Below, piece after piece: positions 24,286-32,242 of a stretch of DNA of 32,781 nt. A model generated the notes under the pieces. That model did no database searches. It saw nothing but the letters and a program-made list of their open reading frames with translations, and had not been told where the DNA came from. The position numbers were made by a program, and so were the translations under genes. Source of the DNA: Lachnospiraceae bacterium (GTDB lineage: Bacteria > Bacillota > Clostridia > Lachnospirales > Lachnospiraceae); NCBI GenBank assembly GCA_022767285.1, contig JALENY010000035.1, positions 1 through 32,781 of the forward strand, read 5' to 3'. The first letter of the stretch is position 1; each line of letters begins with the position of its first letter.

Positions 24286-24927
24286 TTATCTGATAAAATT
24301 CGTTTTTTCTCTTTTTTCAGGCTCCGGAAGCGTGATTCCGTTTTCTTTTCCATACTGAATGCATCGTAGGAGCCATGCCATATTTTTGCCGAGTGTTCTC
24401 ATGGTCTGAACCCCCTCCAGGTCCTGCATAACATCTTCGGGGGTATAGCCATGTACCATATTCCAGTATTGCTGCGACGGCACTACCGGCATGCAGGAGG
24501 AGCCGAAATATTTATTTAAGACATCCCAGGATGCTGTATTTCCGGCACGTCTTGCCGAGACCACTGCTGCCCCAACCTTGCCCGCCATTCTGCTGCCGGA
24601 TGACGTCCGAAAAATGCGAAACAATCTGTTCAATATCGCGATCAGTTTTCCGTTTGGCCCACCAAAATACACCGGAGATCCGATAACCAGACCGTCTGCC
24701 TCGTCCAGCTTTTTCGCAAGCTCATTCACCTGATCGTTCAGAATACATTCCGGCTTTTCCCTGCCAAAACACTTTCTACAGTCAATACATCCATTTACCG
24801 GATCCGCTGTTATCTGAACGATTTCTGTATCAATCTTCTCCTCATTCAAAGCTTCTGCCACAAGATGCAGGGCAGTGTAAGTACAGCCTTTGCTGTGAGG
24901 GCTTCCATTAATGAGCAGTACTTTCAT
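24286..24927 (-). CDS. Iron-sulfur flavoprotein (Isf-like NADPH-dependent FMN reductase)
   Basis: A 213-residue flavodoxin-fold protein. The FMN-phosphate loop is GSPHSKGCTYT (8-18) and SPVYFGGPNG is near residue 90. Cys47, Cys50, Cys53 and Cys61 form C-x2-C-x2-C-x7-C, the compact motif that binds a [4Fe-4S] cluster in Methanosarcina-type Isf. It should move single electrons between ferredoxin-like donors and a partner. In this operon it may feed the glutamate-synthase-like FMN enzyme or serve as an anaerobic counterpart of the flavin reductase of sulfonate operons. ATG 24927 overlaps the stop of the upstream gene (ATGA). Confidence 0.88.
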   Translation of the reverse strand: MKVLLINGSPHSKGCTYTALHLVAEALNEEKIDTEIVQITADPVNGCIDCRKCFGREKPECILNDQVNELAKKLDEADGLVIGSPVYFGGPNGKLIAILNRLFRIFRTSSGSRMAGKVGAAVVSARRAGNTASWDVLNKYFGSSCMPVVPSQQYWNMVHGYTPEDVMQDLEGVQTMRTLGKNMAWLLRCIQYGKENGITLPEPEKREKTNFIR

Positions 24928-26003
24928 AATTCATAAACCTCCTCATGAATACTGTAAAATCTTACTTTTTCCAAATCCAGCTGCCTGTCAAAATCTGCAG
25001 GAATTATTATGTTTCCGTCTTCAACAGACAGTTTTTGTGCAAAAAGAGTCTCCTTCGGTTTCAGTAATCCATTTTGTTCTCCGGCATAGACAATGTGATT
25101 CTGATAACCGATTACGCTTTCCTGATAACATCCGATATCTGTGGCAACTCCGTTTCCTATCAAAGCTTCGATGTTCCATTTACGAGCGGTTTCAATTTCC
25201 TTTGCCATCAATCTTCCGGAAGAAGATTTCATCAGTTTGAATTTTATGTAGTCAGCGCAGCGGCCTTCCCCTGCCCGTTCGACATCAGCCTCATTATAAA
25301 TGGATTCATCCAGCATCAGCGGAATTTTACTGACCTGTCTCAGGTTCGTCATTTCATCCCAGACACCGCTGTTAAAAGGCTGCTCCAGAAGCTGAATCTG
25401 ATACGGATCTATCTCGGTCACAAACCGGACTGCTTCTTCATAGGTGTATGCCTGATTCGCGTCAAACCGAAGAAATGCTTTATCTCCGACCAGTTTTTGA
25501 ATTTTCTGCGCTTTCTGAATATCTTTGTCTATCAGAAATCCAACTTTTACCTTTAATGTTTTATATCCTTCCTCAATCCTGCGCGCAATATGTTCCTCTA
25601 AGCTTTCTCCTTGCTTTGGATTCACAATGCCGACTAAAGGAAACCGAATCTCCTCACGGGGCGTAATGGAAGGATCTTTTCGAAGTTCTTCTATTCCTGT
25701 CATAAATGCGGTACAGGCAAACGGAAACTTCTGTTTATAACCAAGCAAATACTCATATGCTTCATCAAGTTCTTTTCCTACCAGTTTTTTCCCATGTTCC
25801 GTGACAAATGCCCAGACACTTTCCAGGGTCTCTTCCTGATACTCCGGCTGGGCAGGTGTTGCTTCTCCAAGTCCAAAGCTTCCGTCCTCTCCGCTGATCA
25901 CCGCAATAATGCTGGTAAAACTATATAAGGTTCCCATAGAATTCCCATAAGGTGTTATTAAAGGCAATCTGACATCGTACAAATTTACTTTTGTAATCTT
26001 CAT
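24924..26003 (-). CDS. Enolase-superfamily enzyme, muconate-lactonising (MR/MLE) subgroup
   Basis: A 359-residue enzyme with capping domain and barrel. Acid/base lysines are K-x-K 151/153 (TLKVKVG), metal ligands Asp181 (DANQAY), Glu207 (LLEQPF) and Asp232 (LDES), and the opposite lysine is in IKFKLMK (Lys256). This is the set used by dipeptide epimerases, N-succinylamino-acid racemases and o-succinylbenzoate synthase. The final barrel motif, GNGVATDIGCYQESV, differs from the GCMxES loop of dipeptide epimerases, so I do not assign a substrate. With an M20 deacylase and a GNAT in the same operon, racemisation or dehydration of an N-acylated amino acid is a reasonable guess. Confidence 0.85.
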   Translation of the reverse strand: MKITKVNLYDVRLPLITPYGNSMGTLYSFTSIIAVISGEDGSFGLGEATPAQPEYQEETLESVWAFVTEHGKKLVGKELDEAYEYLLGYKQKFPFACTAFMTGIEELRKDPSITPREEIRFPLVGIVNPKQGESLEEHIARRIEEGYKTLKVKVGFLIDKDIQKAQKIQKLVGDKAFLRFDANQAYTYEEAVRFVTEIDPYQIQLLEQPFNSGVWDEMTNLRQVSKIPLMLDESIYNEADVERAGEGRCADYIKFKLMKSSSGRLMAKEIETARKWNIEALIGNGVATDIGCYQESVIGYQNHIVYAGEQNGLLKPKETLFAQKLSVEDGNIIIPADFDRQLDLEKVRFYSIHEEVYEL

Positions 26004-26048
26004 TTTTATATCCGGTCCTTTCGCTTCGTTCCTTCACAAAATGTCATG

Positions 26049-26069
26049 AAAACAGTTACTTCCTGTTTT
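26049..26069. other. Intercistronic hairpin
   Basis: AAAACAG (26049-26055) pairs with CTGTTTT (26063-26069). It lies in the 105-bp gap between the FMN-enzyme gene and the MR/MLE gene, which also holds GAAGGAAC three times on the minus strand. It is probably a processing or attenuation structure. Confidence 0.4.
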
Positions 26070-26108
26070 AATCTTTGTTCCTTCCCGTGGTGGTTCCTTC
26101 ATTATTTG

Positions 26109-27752
26109 CTATTCCAGCAATATTTTCATTGCCTGTTCTTCATATGCATCCGTAATTAAGGGTATTCCGGTAATATCAGCGGTTGCCTGATTGATCGCAG
26201 CTATATCTTCCCGGCTTATGTCTTTCAACGAAAATACTCTCAGACCTGACATCAGCTGCCTTAAACCGGTCATCATTTTGTCCACATAACACCAGTTCGC
26301 TATGGTTCCGTATGGCAGGTTTTTCATTTCGTCCCGCCCTACTTTGTTTTGAACATCCAGGTATGCGTCAAAAATCTGTTCCGGTGTGTTTCCCAGGGCT
26401 GCGATCGAAGCCGGCAGTTCATCCCACATTCCGTTCACCAGAGCCTTTCTGTCAGGATGCAGAACACCTTCAATATTGGAGCCTACCGCCCCGGGAATGA
26501 TCAACGCCCTGCACATGGTCACCGTCTTTGTAAAAGGCGCGCCCAAAGCCAGCGCCTTCAAAATGTGATCTTCTCCGGAAAAGCCTCCGGCAAAAGACAG
26601 ATCCGGAACCCTCTCTCCTCTTTCCCGCAGGATAGCTGCGTATTCCGCCACCTTAGCGTGAAGCATCAGAGCGGGTATTCCCCAGTGTTCCATCATCGGC
26701 CATGGACTGTGAGCGGTTCCTCCTCCCGAACCGTCAAATGTAATCAGATCAATCTTCGCTCTGCTGCCCAACTTCAAAGAAGCAGCCACCCCATCCAGAG
26801 AAAAACCTGCTGTCTTTAAAAAGACTCTTTCAACGCCCTGTTCCCGGATATGTTTTACCAAGTTGACAAATTGCTCCTCGGCCTCCTGATAATCATTTGC
26901 CTCCGTAAACGGAACACAGCTGTATCTTGTAAAGCGCTTGATTTTTCCGTTTCTCCATTCCTCCTGAACTTTTGGATCCAGCGGATCCGGATAGACCGGG
27001 TAGCGCTGTCTCATTTTCACAGCTTTCTGAATATCCTCTGTGACAGCCTCTCCGTTGATACATTTGCCGCCCTGTCCTATTTTAATTTCAATAATAATTT
27101 TATTTCCATATTTCCGGCAGATATAATCCAACGTCTGATTGTCATTATAAATGTCATCATAGTTTAACTGGACGATCACACCGCCATACCCCTGATCGTA
27201 CCGCAAAAATGCCTCTACCATCTTCTCCGTTCTGGGAGAAGAAATAACTTTTCCGTTTCTGATTTCAAGACCCGGATCCATATTCATGGCATTTTCTCCG
27301 ATTACCAGCGTGTATCCCATCAAAGCTGCCGCATACGCGTAGGAGTTCCAATATCTTCCAACCACATTTAGCGCTGCGCCCATATTGAGGGGCACCAGGC
27401 ATTTTGTCTTCCTTACATTTCCAAACTCCGTACTCACATCCACATTTGGTGTCAGATACTGCTGCGGAATCCGATCCTTTGCATTGGAATTCTGCACACC
27501 TATGAGTCTTCCCTGTATTTTGAGCGCATTATAACTGATTGCCTGCTCCTGCATGTTATTGCTTCCATAGGTCACCGTTCCTACCGGTTCCTGGGTGTAC
27601 AGCATCTTTCTTCCTCTGGTTGAGGATAAAAAGACCTCGCATTGTCCCTTGCAGTCCATGCGGCACTGCATACAGAGTCCGGATTCACAGGGAATCCCTC
27701 TGTTAACTGCTCTTGTAATTTCATTATTCTTCAGGCTCATATTTGTCTCCAT
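26109..27752 (-). CDS. FMN-binding glutamate-synthase-like oxidoreductase with Fe-S N-terminus
   Basis: A 547-residue protein related to the FMN/Fe-S domain of the glutamate synthase large subunit, without the glutaminase and GXGXG domains. The N-terminus carries Cys22, 27, 30, 34 and 38 (CESGLCMQCRMDCKGQC), likely cluster ligands. The barrel shows EIKIGQGGK, the FMN/cluster region ITFDGSGGGTAHSPWPMMEH and SFAGGFSGEDHILKALALGA. Stand-alone proteins of this kind are common in clostridia, and their reactions are mostly unknown. Two starts are possible, ATG 27752 (AAGGAAG, inside a hairpin) or ATG 27740 (GGAG six bases before). It follows the M20 gene by 43 bp. Confidence 0.88.
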   Translation of the reverse strand: METNMSLKNNEITRAVNRGIPCESGLCMQCRMDCKGQCEVFLSSTRGRKMLYTQEPVGTVTYGSNNMQEQAISYNALKIQGRLIGVQNSNAKDRIPQQYLTPNVDVSTEFGNVRKTKCLVPLNMGAALNVVGRYWNSYAYAAALMGYTLVIGENAMNMDPGLEIRNGKVISSPRTEKMVEAFLRYDQGYGGVIVQLNYDDIYNDNQTLDYICRKYGNKIIIEIKIGQGGKCINGEAVTEDIQKAVKMRQRYPVYPDPLDPKVQEEWRNGKIKRFTRYSCVPFTEANDYQEAEEQFVNLVKHIREQGVERVFLKTAGFSLDGVAASLKLGSRAKIDLITFDGSGGGTAHSPWPMMEHWGIPALMLHAKVAEYAAILRERGERVPDLSFAGGFSGEDHILKALALGAPFTKTVTMCRALIIPGAVGSNIEGVLHPDRKALVNGMWDELPASIAALGNTPEQIFDAYLDVQNKVGRDEMKNLPYGTIANWCYVDKMMTGLRQLMSGLRVFSLKDISREDIAAINQATADITGIPLITDAYEEQAMKILLE

Positions 27753-27758
27753 TTCGCC

Positions 27759-27787
27759 GCTTCCTTGCTCCTAAAAAGCAAGGAAGC
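27759..27787 (-). promoter_or_regulatory. Hairpin covering the ribosome binding site of the FMN-enzyme gene
   Basis: On the minus strand GCTTCCTTGCT pairs perfectly over 11 bp with AGCAAGGAAGC, and the second arm contains AAGGAAG, the ribosome binding site for ATG 27752. The fold would block that start and favour coupling to the M20 gene or use of ATG 27740. Confidence 0.5.
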
Positions 27788-27795
27788 TTCTGTTT

Positions 27796-28992
27796 TCACT
27801 GTTGTGTAAAATATCTCGCAAAGATTTCAACATAAAGCGGGATAGATCTCAAAAATTCATCGACCGAAATGGATTCATTCGGCATATGAGCAATACTCAT
27901 ATCGCCCGGGGCGAAAATCACAGAAGGAATGCCTGCGTCAGTCAGAATAAACATATCAGTAGAGGCTTTCATTCCCTGCGTTTTAAAAGGATATCCATTT
28001 TCCTTCAGAGTCTTCTGGACTGCCTGAACAATATCCTCCGATTCTTCCGTCAACGCAGCCCCTTTCACATTCAGGCACTTATCCATCCTGTATTCTCCGA
28101 TCCGCCCCTGCCTCTGCAGATTTTCCAGTATCGTTTCGATCTGTCGCTTTGCCTCCTCCAGGCTTTCCCCGGGTCCCAGTCTCCGGTCAAGCTGGACGCT
28201 TGCCAGATCCGGAATCACATTTACTTTTTTTCCACCGTTCACGACCGTAACCGCGACGGTAGGAGCTCCGGTAAGCGGATGGACAAAAGCGGCCAGCCTT
28301 TCGTTTAATTGTTCAATTTCCCGTATGAAATGTGCCGCAGCATATACCGCATTTTTCCCCAGATAAGGTTCACTGGAATGCGCCGTCTGTCCGATAAATG
28401 AATACTGCGGCCTGTATGCACCTCTATGGGCGATCACCGCCTCCAGTTTGCTCGGTTCACCGACAATCGCAGCATCGACTTTTCCTCCATGCTCCAACCA
28501 ATATTTCGTTCCGATTCCGGAGGCTTCTTCCCCCATAACTCCGCAAAACTCGATTGAACCGTTCAGATCTGTTTTGTCTATTTCTTTAAAAATAAGGAGC
28601 GCAGTCAGCATTGCAATAAGGCCGCCCTTATCATCGGCAGCGCCTCTGGCGTAAAGCCGTCCATCTTTTATAACCGGCACAAACGGATCCGAATCCCACG
28701 GGATCTCTCCCGGAGCGACCACATCCATATGGGCATTGAGTAACAGTTTTTTCCCGCCTTTTCCAAAATCATATGTTCCGATTACATTGCTTCGACCGGC
28801 TTCCACCTCCTGAAGATGAGCCGGAATCCCGCTTTTTTCCATAATCTCTTTCAGATATCCGGCCAATGCATTTTCCCGCCCGGGTGGATTTGTTGTGTCA
28901 AAAGAAACTGCTTTTTCTAAATAAGAAATATATAAACCGCGGTTTTTATCAACCTGCTCTTTGGCAATCTCATAAAAAGATGATGCTTGCAT
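27796..28992 (-). CDS. M20-family metallo-deacylase/peptidase (ArgE/DapE group)
   Basis: A 398-residue zinc amidohydrolase. Metal and catalytic residues: His88 and Asp90 (AHMDVV), Asp120 (GAADDKGG), Glu155-Glu156 (GVMGEEASG) and a C-terminal His in MSIAHMPNES. The lid domain begins about residue 190 with HRGAYRPQY. Members remove acetyl, succinyl or amino-acid groups from amino acids (ArgE, DapE, carboxypeptidase G2). Here it could deacylate the imported or racemised substrate in the cytoplasm; no signal peptide is present. The 118-bp gap upstream contains a perfect TTTTGCATGCAAAA palindrome (29019-29032). Confidence 0.9.
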   Translation of the reverse strand: MQASSFYEIAKEQVDKNRGLYISYLEKAVSFDTTNPPGRENALAGYLKEIMEKSGIPAHLQEVEAGRSNVIGTYDFGKGGKKLLLNAHMDVVAPGEIPWDSDPFVPVIKDGRLYARGAADDKGGLIAMLTALLIFKEIDKTDLNGSIEFCGVMGEEASGIGTKYWLEHGGKVDAAIVGEPSKLEAVIAHRGAYRPQYSFIGQTAHSSEPYLGKNAVYAAAHFIREIEQLNERLAAFVHPLTGAPTVAVTVVNGGKKVNVIPDLASVQLDRRLGPGESLEEAKRQIETILENLQRQGRIGEYRMDKCLNVKGAALTEESEDIVQAVQKTLKENGYPFKTQGMKASTDMFILTDAGIPSVIFAPGDMSIAHMPNESISVDEFLRSIPLYVEIFARYFTQQ

Positions 28993-29110
28993 CCGTTTTC
29001 ACTCCCTGCTATACTTTCATTTTGCATGCAAAAACATTTATTGCCGGATCCGAATCGTGCTCTTTTCCAAATCTGTATCCTTATTTCCAGTTGCAGATAT
29101 TATTATTGAT

Positions 29111-30232
29111 CTAGAATCCAGCAAGTTTAAAATACGTATCATCAACAAGCGGCTCTACATCCAAATCTTCTGTCAGGATGTCATTCTCCAGGTCAAACTC
29201 AATGGTTGATTTCAAATCAGCTTTAATAACATCCACATCTAACGTCAAGCCAAAATCCATCGTATCATAATAGCTTGCCGCATCTTCAACTGTCGGAAGT
29301 GCTACCGCATCTGCAAAAATCTCCATAGCCTCTTCCCGATTTTCCAGCAGCCAGTCAATGGATTTCTTTGCAACTCTCAGTACACGTGCTGTTGTATTTG
29401 GATACTTCTCTGCAAACGCATTGTCTACAACGATAATATTATGGGATGTTTTATATTCTTCTGCATAATCTATGATTTCTGCAACATCCTTGACTTTTTC
29501 ATAGTTTGCCAGGCTGACAACACCTGCATCAGCCTCTCCTGATAAAATAGCTGTAACAATATCTGCATTTGATAAATTGAAAATATCAACATCTTCCTCT
29601 GTCAGACCGTTTTCCTGCAAAGCGGTAAGAAATGCATTGTGTCTGTAACTTCCAATTGTAACTGCAACATTATGCCCCTTCAGATCCGCTACGCTTTCGA
29701 TCCCCAGATCAGTCCGTGCAATAAACGGATATGAGTGATCATTTATGGCAAATTCTGCAATACAGGAAATATCAGCTCCGCTGGAAGAATAATTGATGAG
29801 CGGATCCAGTCCTCCGATACCAAACTGAACGCCTCCTGCCGCAACTGCCTCAAACACCTGCGGGCCGCCGCTGAACATCTGGATTTCCACAGAAATATTA
29901 TCCTCATCGAACTCTTCTTCAAAAAATCCCTTTGCAGAAGCTATTTTCCAGATATACTGGTCTGTCTGATGATCACCGATTGAAATCACTAATTCACCAT
30001 CGATTTCTGCCTCAGACGCAGCTTTCAGTGCATCTGTTTCTGTATCTGCTTCCGCACTGTCTTCTGTATCTTCCTGGGCAATATCTTCTTCTGCCTGCGT
30101 CTCGGTGCTGCTTTCAACTGTTTCCTCCGATTCCTGCGTATTCTCACTGCTCTTGTCAGATGAACCGCATCCTGCTAGCAATCCCACACCTGTGATTCCT
30201 GCTAAAACCAAAGCTAATAATTTTTTTCTCAT
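29111..30232 (-). CDS. ABC substrate-binding lipoprotein 2, SsuA/TauA/NMT1-like
   Basis: A 373-residue lipoprotein receptor, paralogue of the one at 23123-24241. The signal peptide ends LLAGC (Cys22), then a Glu/Asp/Thr-rich linker, then FSGGPQVFEAVAAGGVQFGIG and a C-terminal DDTYFKLAG. It is the first gene of the operon, separated from the permease and ATPase by five genes, so it either shares that translocator with receptor 1 for a related ligand or is made in excess. GGAGGAG lies before ATG 30232. Confidence 0.9.
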   Translation of the reverse strand: MRKKLLALVLAGITGVGLLAGCGSSDKSSENTQESEETVESSTETQAEEDIAQEDTEDSAEADTETDALKAASEAEIDGELVISIGDHQTDQYIWKIASAKGFFEEEFDEDNISVEIQMFSGGPQVFEAVAAGGVQFGIGGLDPLINYSSSGADISCIAEFAINDHSYPFIARTDLGIESVADLKGHNVAVTIGSYRHNAFLTALQENGLTEEDVDIFNLSNADIVTAILSGEADAGVVSLANYEKVKDVAEIIDYAEEYKTSHNIIVVDNAFAEKYPNTTARVLRVAKKSIDWLLENREEAMEIFADAVALPTVEDAASYYDTMDFGLTLDVDVIKADLKSTIEFDLENDILTEDLDVEPLVDDTYFKLAGF

Positions 30233-30512
30233 TTTTTCTCCTCCTACTTTTTAATACAGATTCCGCTCGCAGGATTTTCTGCCTGCGGCAGTTGTTTTCG
30301 CGACAAATCTCCCCTACGCTGCAGTGCAAACCGCGCGGAGTGCCTTGTCCCATGGGACGCGCTTTTCCATCAGGCAAAAAGGCCACAAGTCACCATTCCT
30401 CCTCTCTTATTTCCGTAAGCGTGAGGATTGTAACTTGTGGCCTCCAGTTGTCTGGTCAGTCATCCCGTTTTTGATTTCATACTTTTCTTATATGTTTTAT
30501 ATGTTTATTGAC
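30233..30512 (-). promoter_or_regulatory. Structured 280-nt leader with attenuator, possible riboswitch
   Basis: No gene is supported here. On the minus strand GGCCACAAGT (30442-30433) pairs with ACTTGTGGCC (30390-30381), followed by TTTTTGCC, an intrinsic terminator that would stop transcription before the operon. Its 42-nt loop contains a CCTC/GAGG stem with uneven internal loops and an AGGAGG, aptamer-like in layout, and a possible leader peptide (GTG ACT TGT GGC CTT TTT GCC TGA). Downstream are GC-rich dyads: TCCCATGGGA (near 30350), GACAA/TTGTC, and CCGCAGG/CCTGCG (near 30270-30295). I recognise no known riboswitch class. Confidence 0.5.
30488..30505 (-). promoter_or_regulatory. Perfect tandem 9-mer, probable operator shared with cysK
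   Basis: TTATATGTT is repeated twice without gap (30488-30496 and 30497-30505, + strand). Sixteen bases (30490-30505) are identical to 11151-11166 in the cysK leader. It begins about 14 bases downstream of the -10 element, a position suited to a repressor such as the CymR-like protein. Confidence 0.55.
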
Positions 30513-30519
30513 TATATGA

Positions 30520-30548
30520 ATATTACATCACATTTTCGGAAATGTCAA
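30520..30548 (-). promoter_or_regulatory. Promoter of the large receptor/flavoprotein operon
   Basis: On the minus strand TTGACA (30548-30543) and TAATAT (30525-30520) are spaced by 17 bp. A dyad, ACATTT-N4-AAATGT (30530-30545), fills the spacer and overlaps the -35, a second candidate operator. Confidence 0.82.
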
Positions 30549-30568
30549 CCTATTTCTTAAAAGAAAAA

Positions 30569-30596
30569 AATAAGCCCGCCAAAAGGCAGGCTTATT
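30569..30596 (-). terminator. Terminator of pgi
   Basis: On the minus strand AATAAGCCTGCC pairs with GGCGGGCTTATT (one wobble) around a TTTT loop, followed by a run of T. It ends the pgi transcript just before the promoter of the large operon. Confidence 0.9.
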
Positions 30597-30606
30597 CGTT
30601 CTAAAA

Positions 30607-32187
30607 TTAGATATTTAACAGATTGCTGAACTCTTTCAGGGCGCCGTCTGTCTCATGTGCAAGCACTCTCTTCGCCAATACTTTACCAAGCTGTACACCT
30701 TCCTGATCGAAACTATTTACATTCCATACAAATCCCTGGAACATAATCTTATTCTCGAAGTGTGCCAGAAGCGCTCCCAGGGCCTTCGGATCCAGCTGAT
30801 CGCCAACAATAATGCTGGAAGGACGACCGCCCTCAAAGTTCTTATTGCGGTTTTCATCCGCTTTGCCGCACGCAAAAGCAACAATCTGGGCCACAACATT
30901 GGCACAGAGTTTCTGCTGGCTTGTACTGCCCTGAATCACAACATCGGTACCGATCTGGCTGTTCTTAAAGCCGACAAACTGAAGCGGTACAATATCGGTT
31001 CCCTGATGAAGCAGCTGGTAGAAAGAATGCTGTCCGTTTGTTCCGGGCTCGCCAAAGATAACCGGGCCGGTCGGATAATTTACCGGATCTCCGAAACGGT
31101 TTACGGATTTTCCGTTTGATTCCATATCAAGCTGCTGCAGATGAGCCGGGAAGCGACTCAGAGCCTGAGAGTACGGAAGAACAGTGGTAGCCGGATATCC
31201 CAGCACATTGCGCTCATAAACACCGATCAATGCATCCAGCATCTCCGGATTCTTTAATAAATCTTCATTTGTTGACAGCTTATCTTCTTCTGCTGCACCT
31301 TCCAGGAACTGCGCAAATACTTCCGGTCCGAATGCCAGTGATAATACAGCACCGCCCACTGCAGAAGTGGAAGAGAATCGCCCTCCAATATAGTCATCCA
31401 TAAAGAAAGCAGCCAGGTAATCATCACTCTTTGCCAGAGGAGAAGTCTCACTGGTAACAGCGATCATGTGCTTGGAAGCGTCCAGACCGGCATTTTTCAG
31501 AGCATCTTTGACAAATGACTCATTTGTCAAAGTCTCAAGGGTTGTACCGGATTTGGAAACAAGGACAAAAATAGAATGAGCAACGTCAATAGAATTCAAG
31601 ACACCTGCTGCATCATCCGGATCTACATTGCTGATGAATTTTGCTTCCATTTTAAACAGATTGTTTTTCTTAGCCCAGTTCTCAAGTGCTAAATACATGG
31701 CGCGAGGGCCAAGGTCACTGCCGCCGATACCGATCTGAACAACCGTTGTGAACTTCTCACCTGCAGCATTTGTAATCTCTCCAGCATGTACTTTATTCGC
31801 AAATTCTGCAATTTTTTCCTGCTGCTCTACATAAAAGGCGCGCTTGTCAACTCCGTCAGCCACAACTGCATCTCCCAGCTGTCCACGGGTCAGCTGATGA
31901 AGGACGAGACGTTTTTCTCCTGTATTGATCACTTCACCATTGTATAGAGCCTTAAATTTTTCTGTAAGCTGAGCTTCCTCTGCCAACTTGGCAAGGACTG
32001 CCAGCACGTTATCATCCACCTGTTTTGCCGCATAATTGTACGCTAGGCCTGCCGCCATCGGAATGCTGTAGTTTCTGACACGTTCTGCTCCATTCTCACC
32101 GGACATCACATCTGCAAGATTAACACGATCTGTTTTAGAGAGTTCCTCAAATGAGGCAAGTGTGTCTAAGTTGTTCCAGGTAACCAT
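30607..32187 (-). CDS. pgi: Glucose-6-phosphate isomerase
   Basis: A 526-residue cytoplasmic glycolytic enzyme that interconverts glucose-6-phosphate and fructose-6-phosphate. Signatures: QIGIGGSDLGPRA (phosphosugar fold), SKSGTTLETL (phosphate-binding SIS motif), FGEPGTNGQHSFYQLLHQG and a C-terminal FDQEGVQLGK. I start at ATG 32187 because AAGGAGG lies eight bases before it; the in-frame ATG at 32271 falls within the promoter. It is monocistronic, from the promoter at 32243-32271 to the terminator at 30569-30596. Confidence 0.96.
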   Translation of the reverse strand: MVTWNNLDTLASFEELSKTDRVNLADVMSGENGAERVRNYSIPMAAGLAYNYAAKQVDDNVLAVLAKLAEEAQLTEKFKALYNGEVINTGEKRLVLHQLTRGQLGDAVVADGVDKRAFYVEQQEKIAEFANKVHAGEITNAAGEKFTTVVQIGIGGSDLGPRAMYLALENWAKKNNLFKMEAKFISNVDPDDAAGVLNSIDVAHSIFVLVSKSGTTLETLTNESFVKDALKNAGLDASKHMIAVTSETSPLAKSDDYLAAFFMDDYIGGRFSSTSAVGGAVLSLAFGPEVFAQFLEGAAEEDKLSTNEDLLKNPEMLDALIGVYERNVLGYPATTVLPYSQALSRFPAHLQQLDMESNGKSVNRFGDPVNYPTGPVIFGEPGTNGQHSFYQLLHQGTDIVPLQFVGFKNSQIGTDVVIQGSTSQQKLCANVVAQIVAFACGKADENRNKNFEGGRPSSIIVGDQLDPKALGALLAHFENKIMFQGFVWNVNSFDQEGVQLGKVLAKRVLAHETDGALKEFSNLLNI

Positions 32188-32242
32188 AATAGTTTCCTCC
32201 TTAATAAATAATTTGACCTGCAAAATCTCTTTGATTTTATTA

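Noticed and set aside
30240-30340. CAGCGTAGGGGAG in the leader resembles the 3' part of the TPP riboswitch, upstream of an NMT1-like receptor.
   Set aside because: The other conserved part (CTGAGA and its stem) is absent and the expected three-way junction cannot be drawn.
30156-30386. A 76-codon reading frame across the leader of receptor 2.
   Set aside because: It begins with GTG inside the terminator stem, overlaps the start of the receptor in another frame and has no protein-like pattern.
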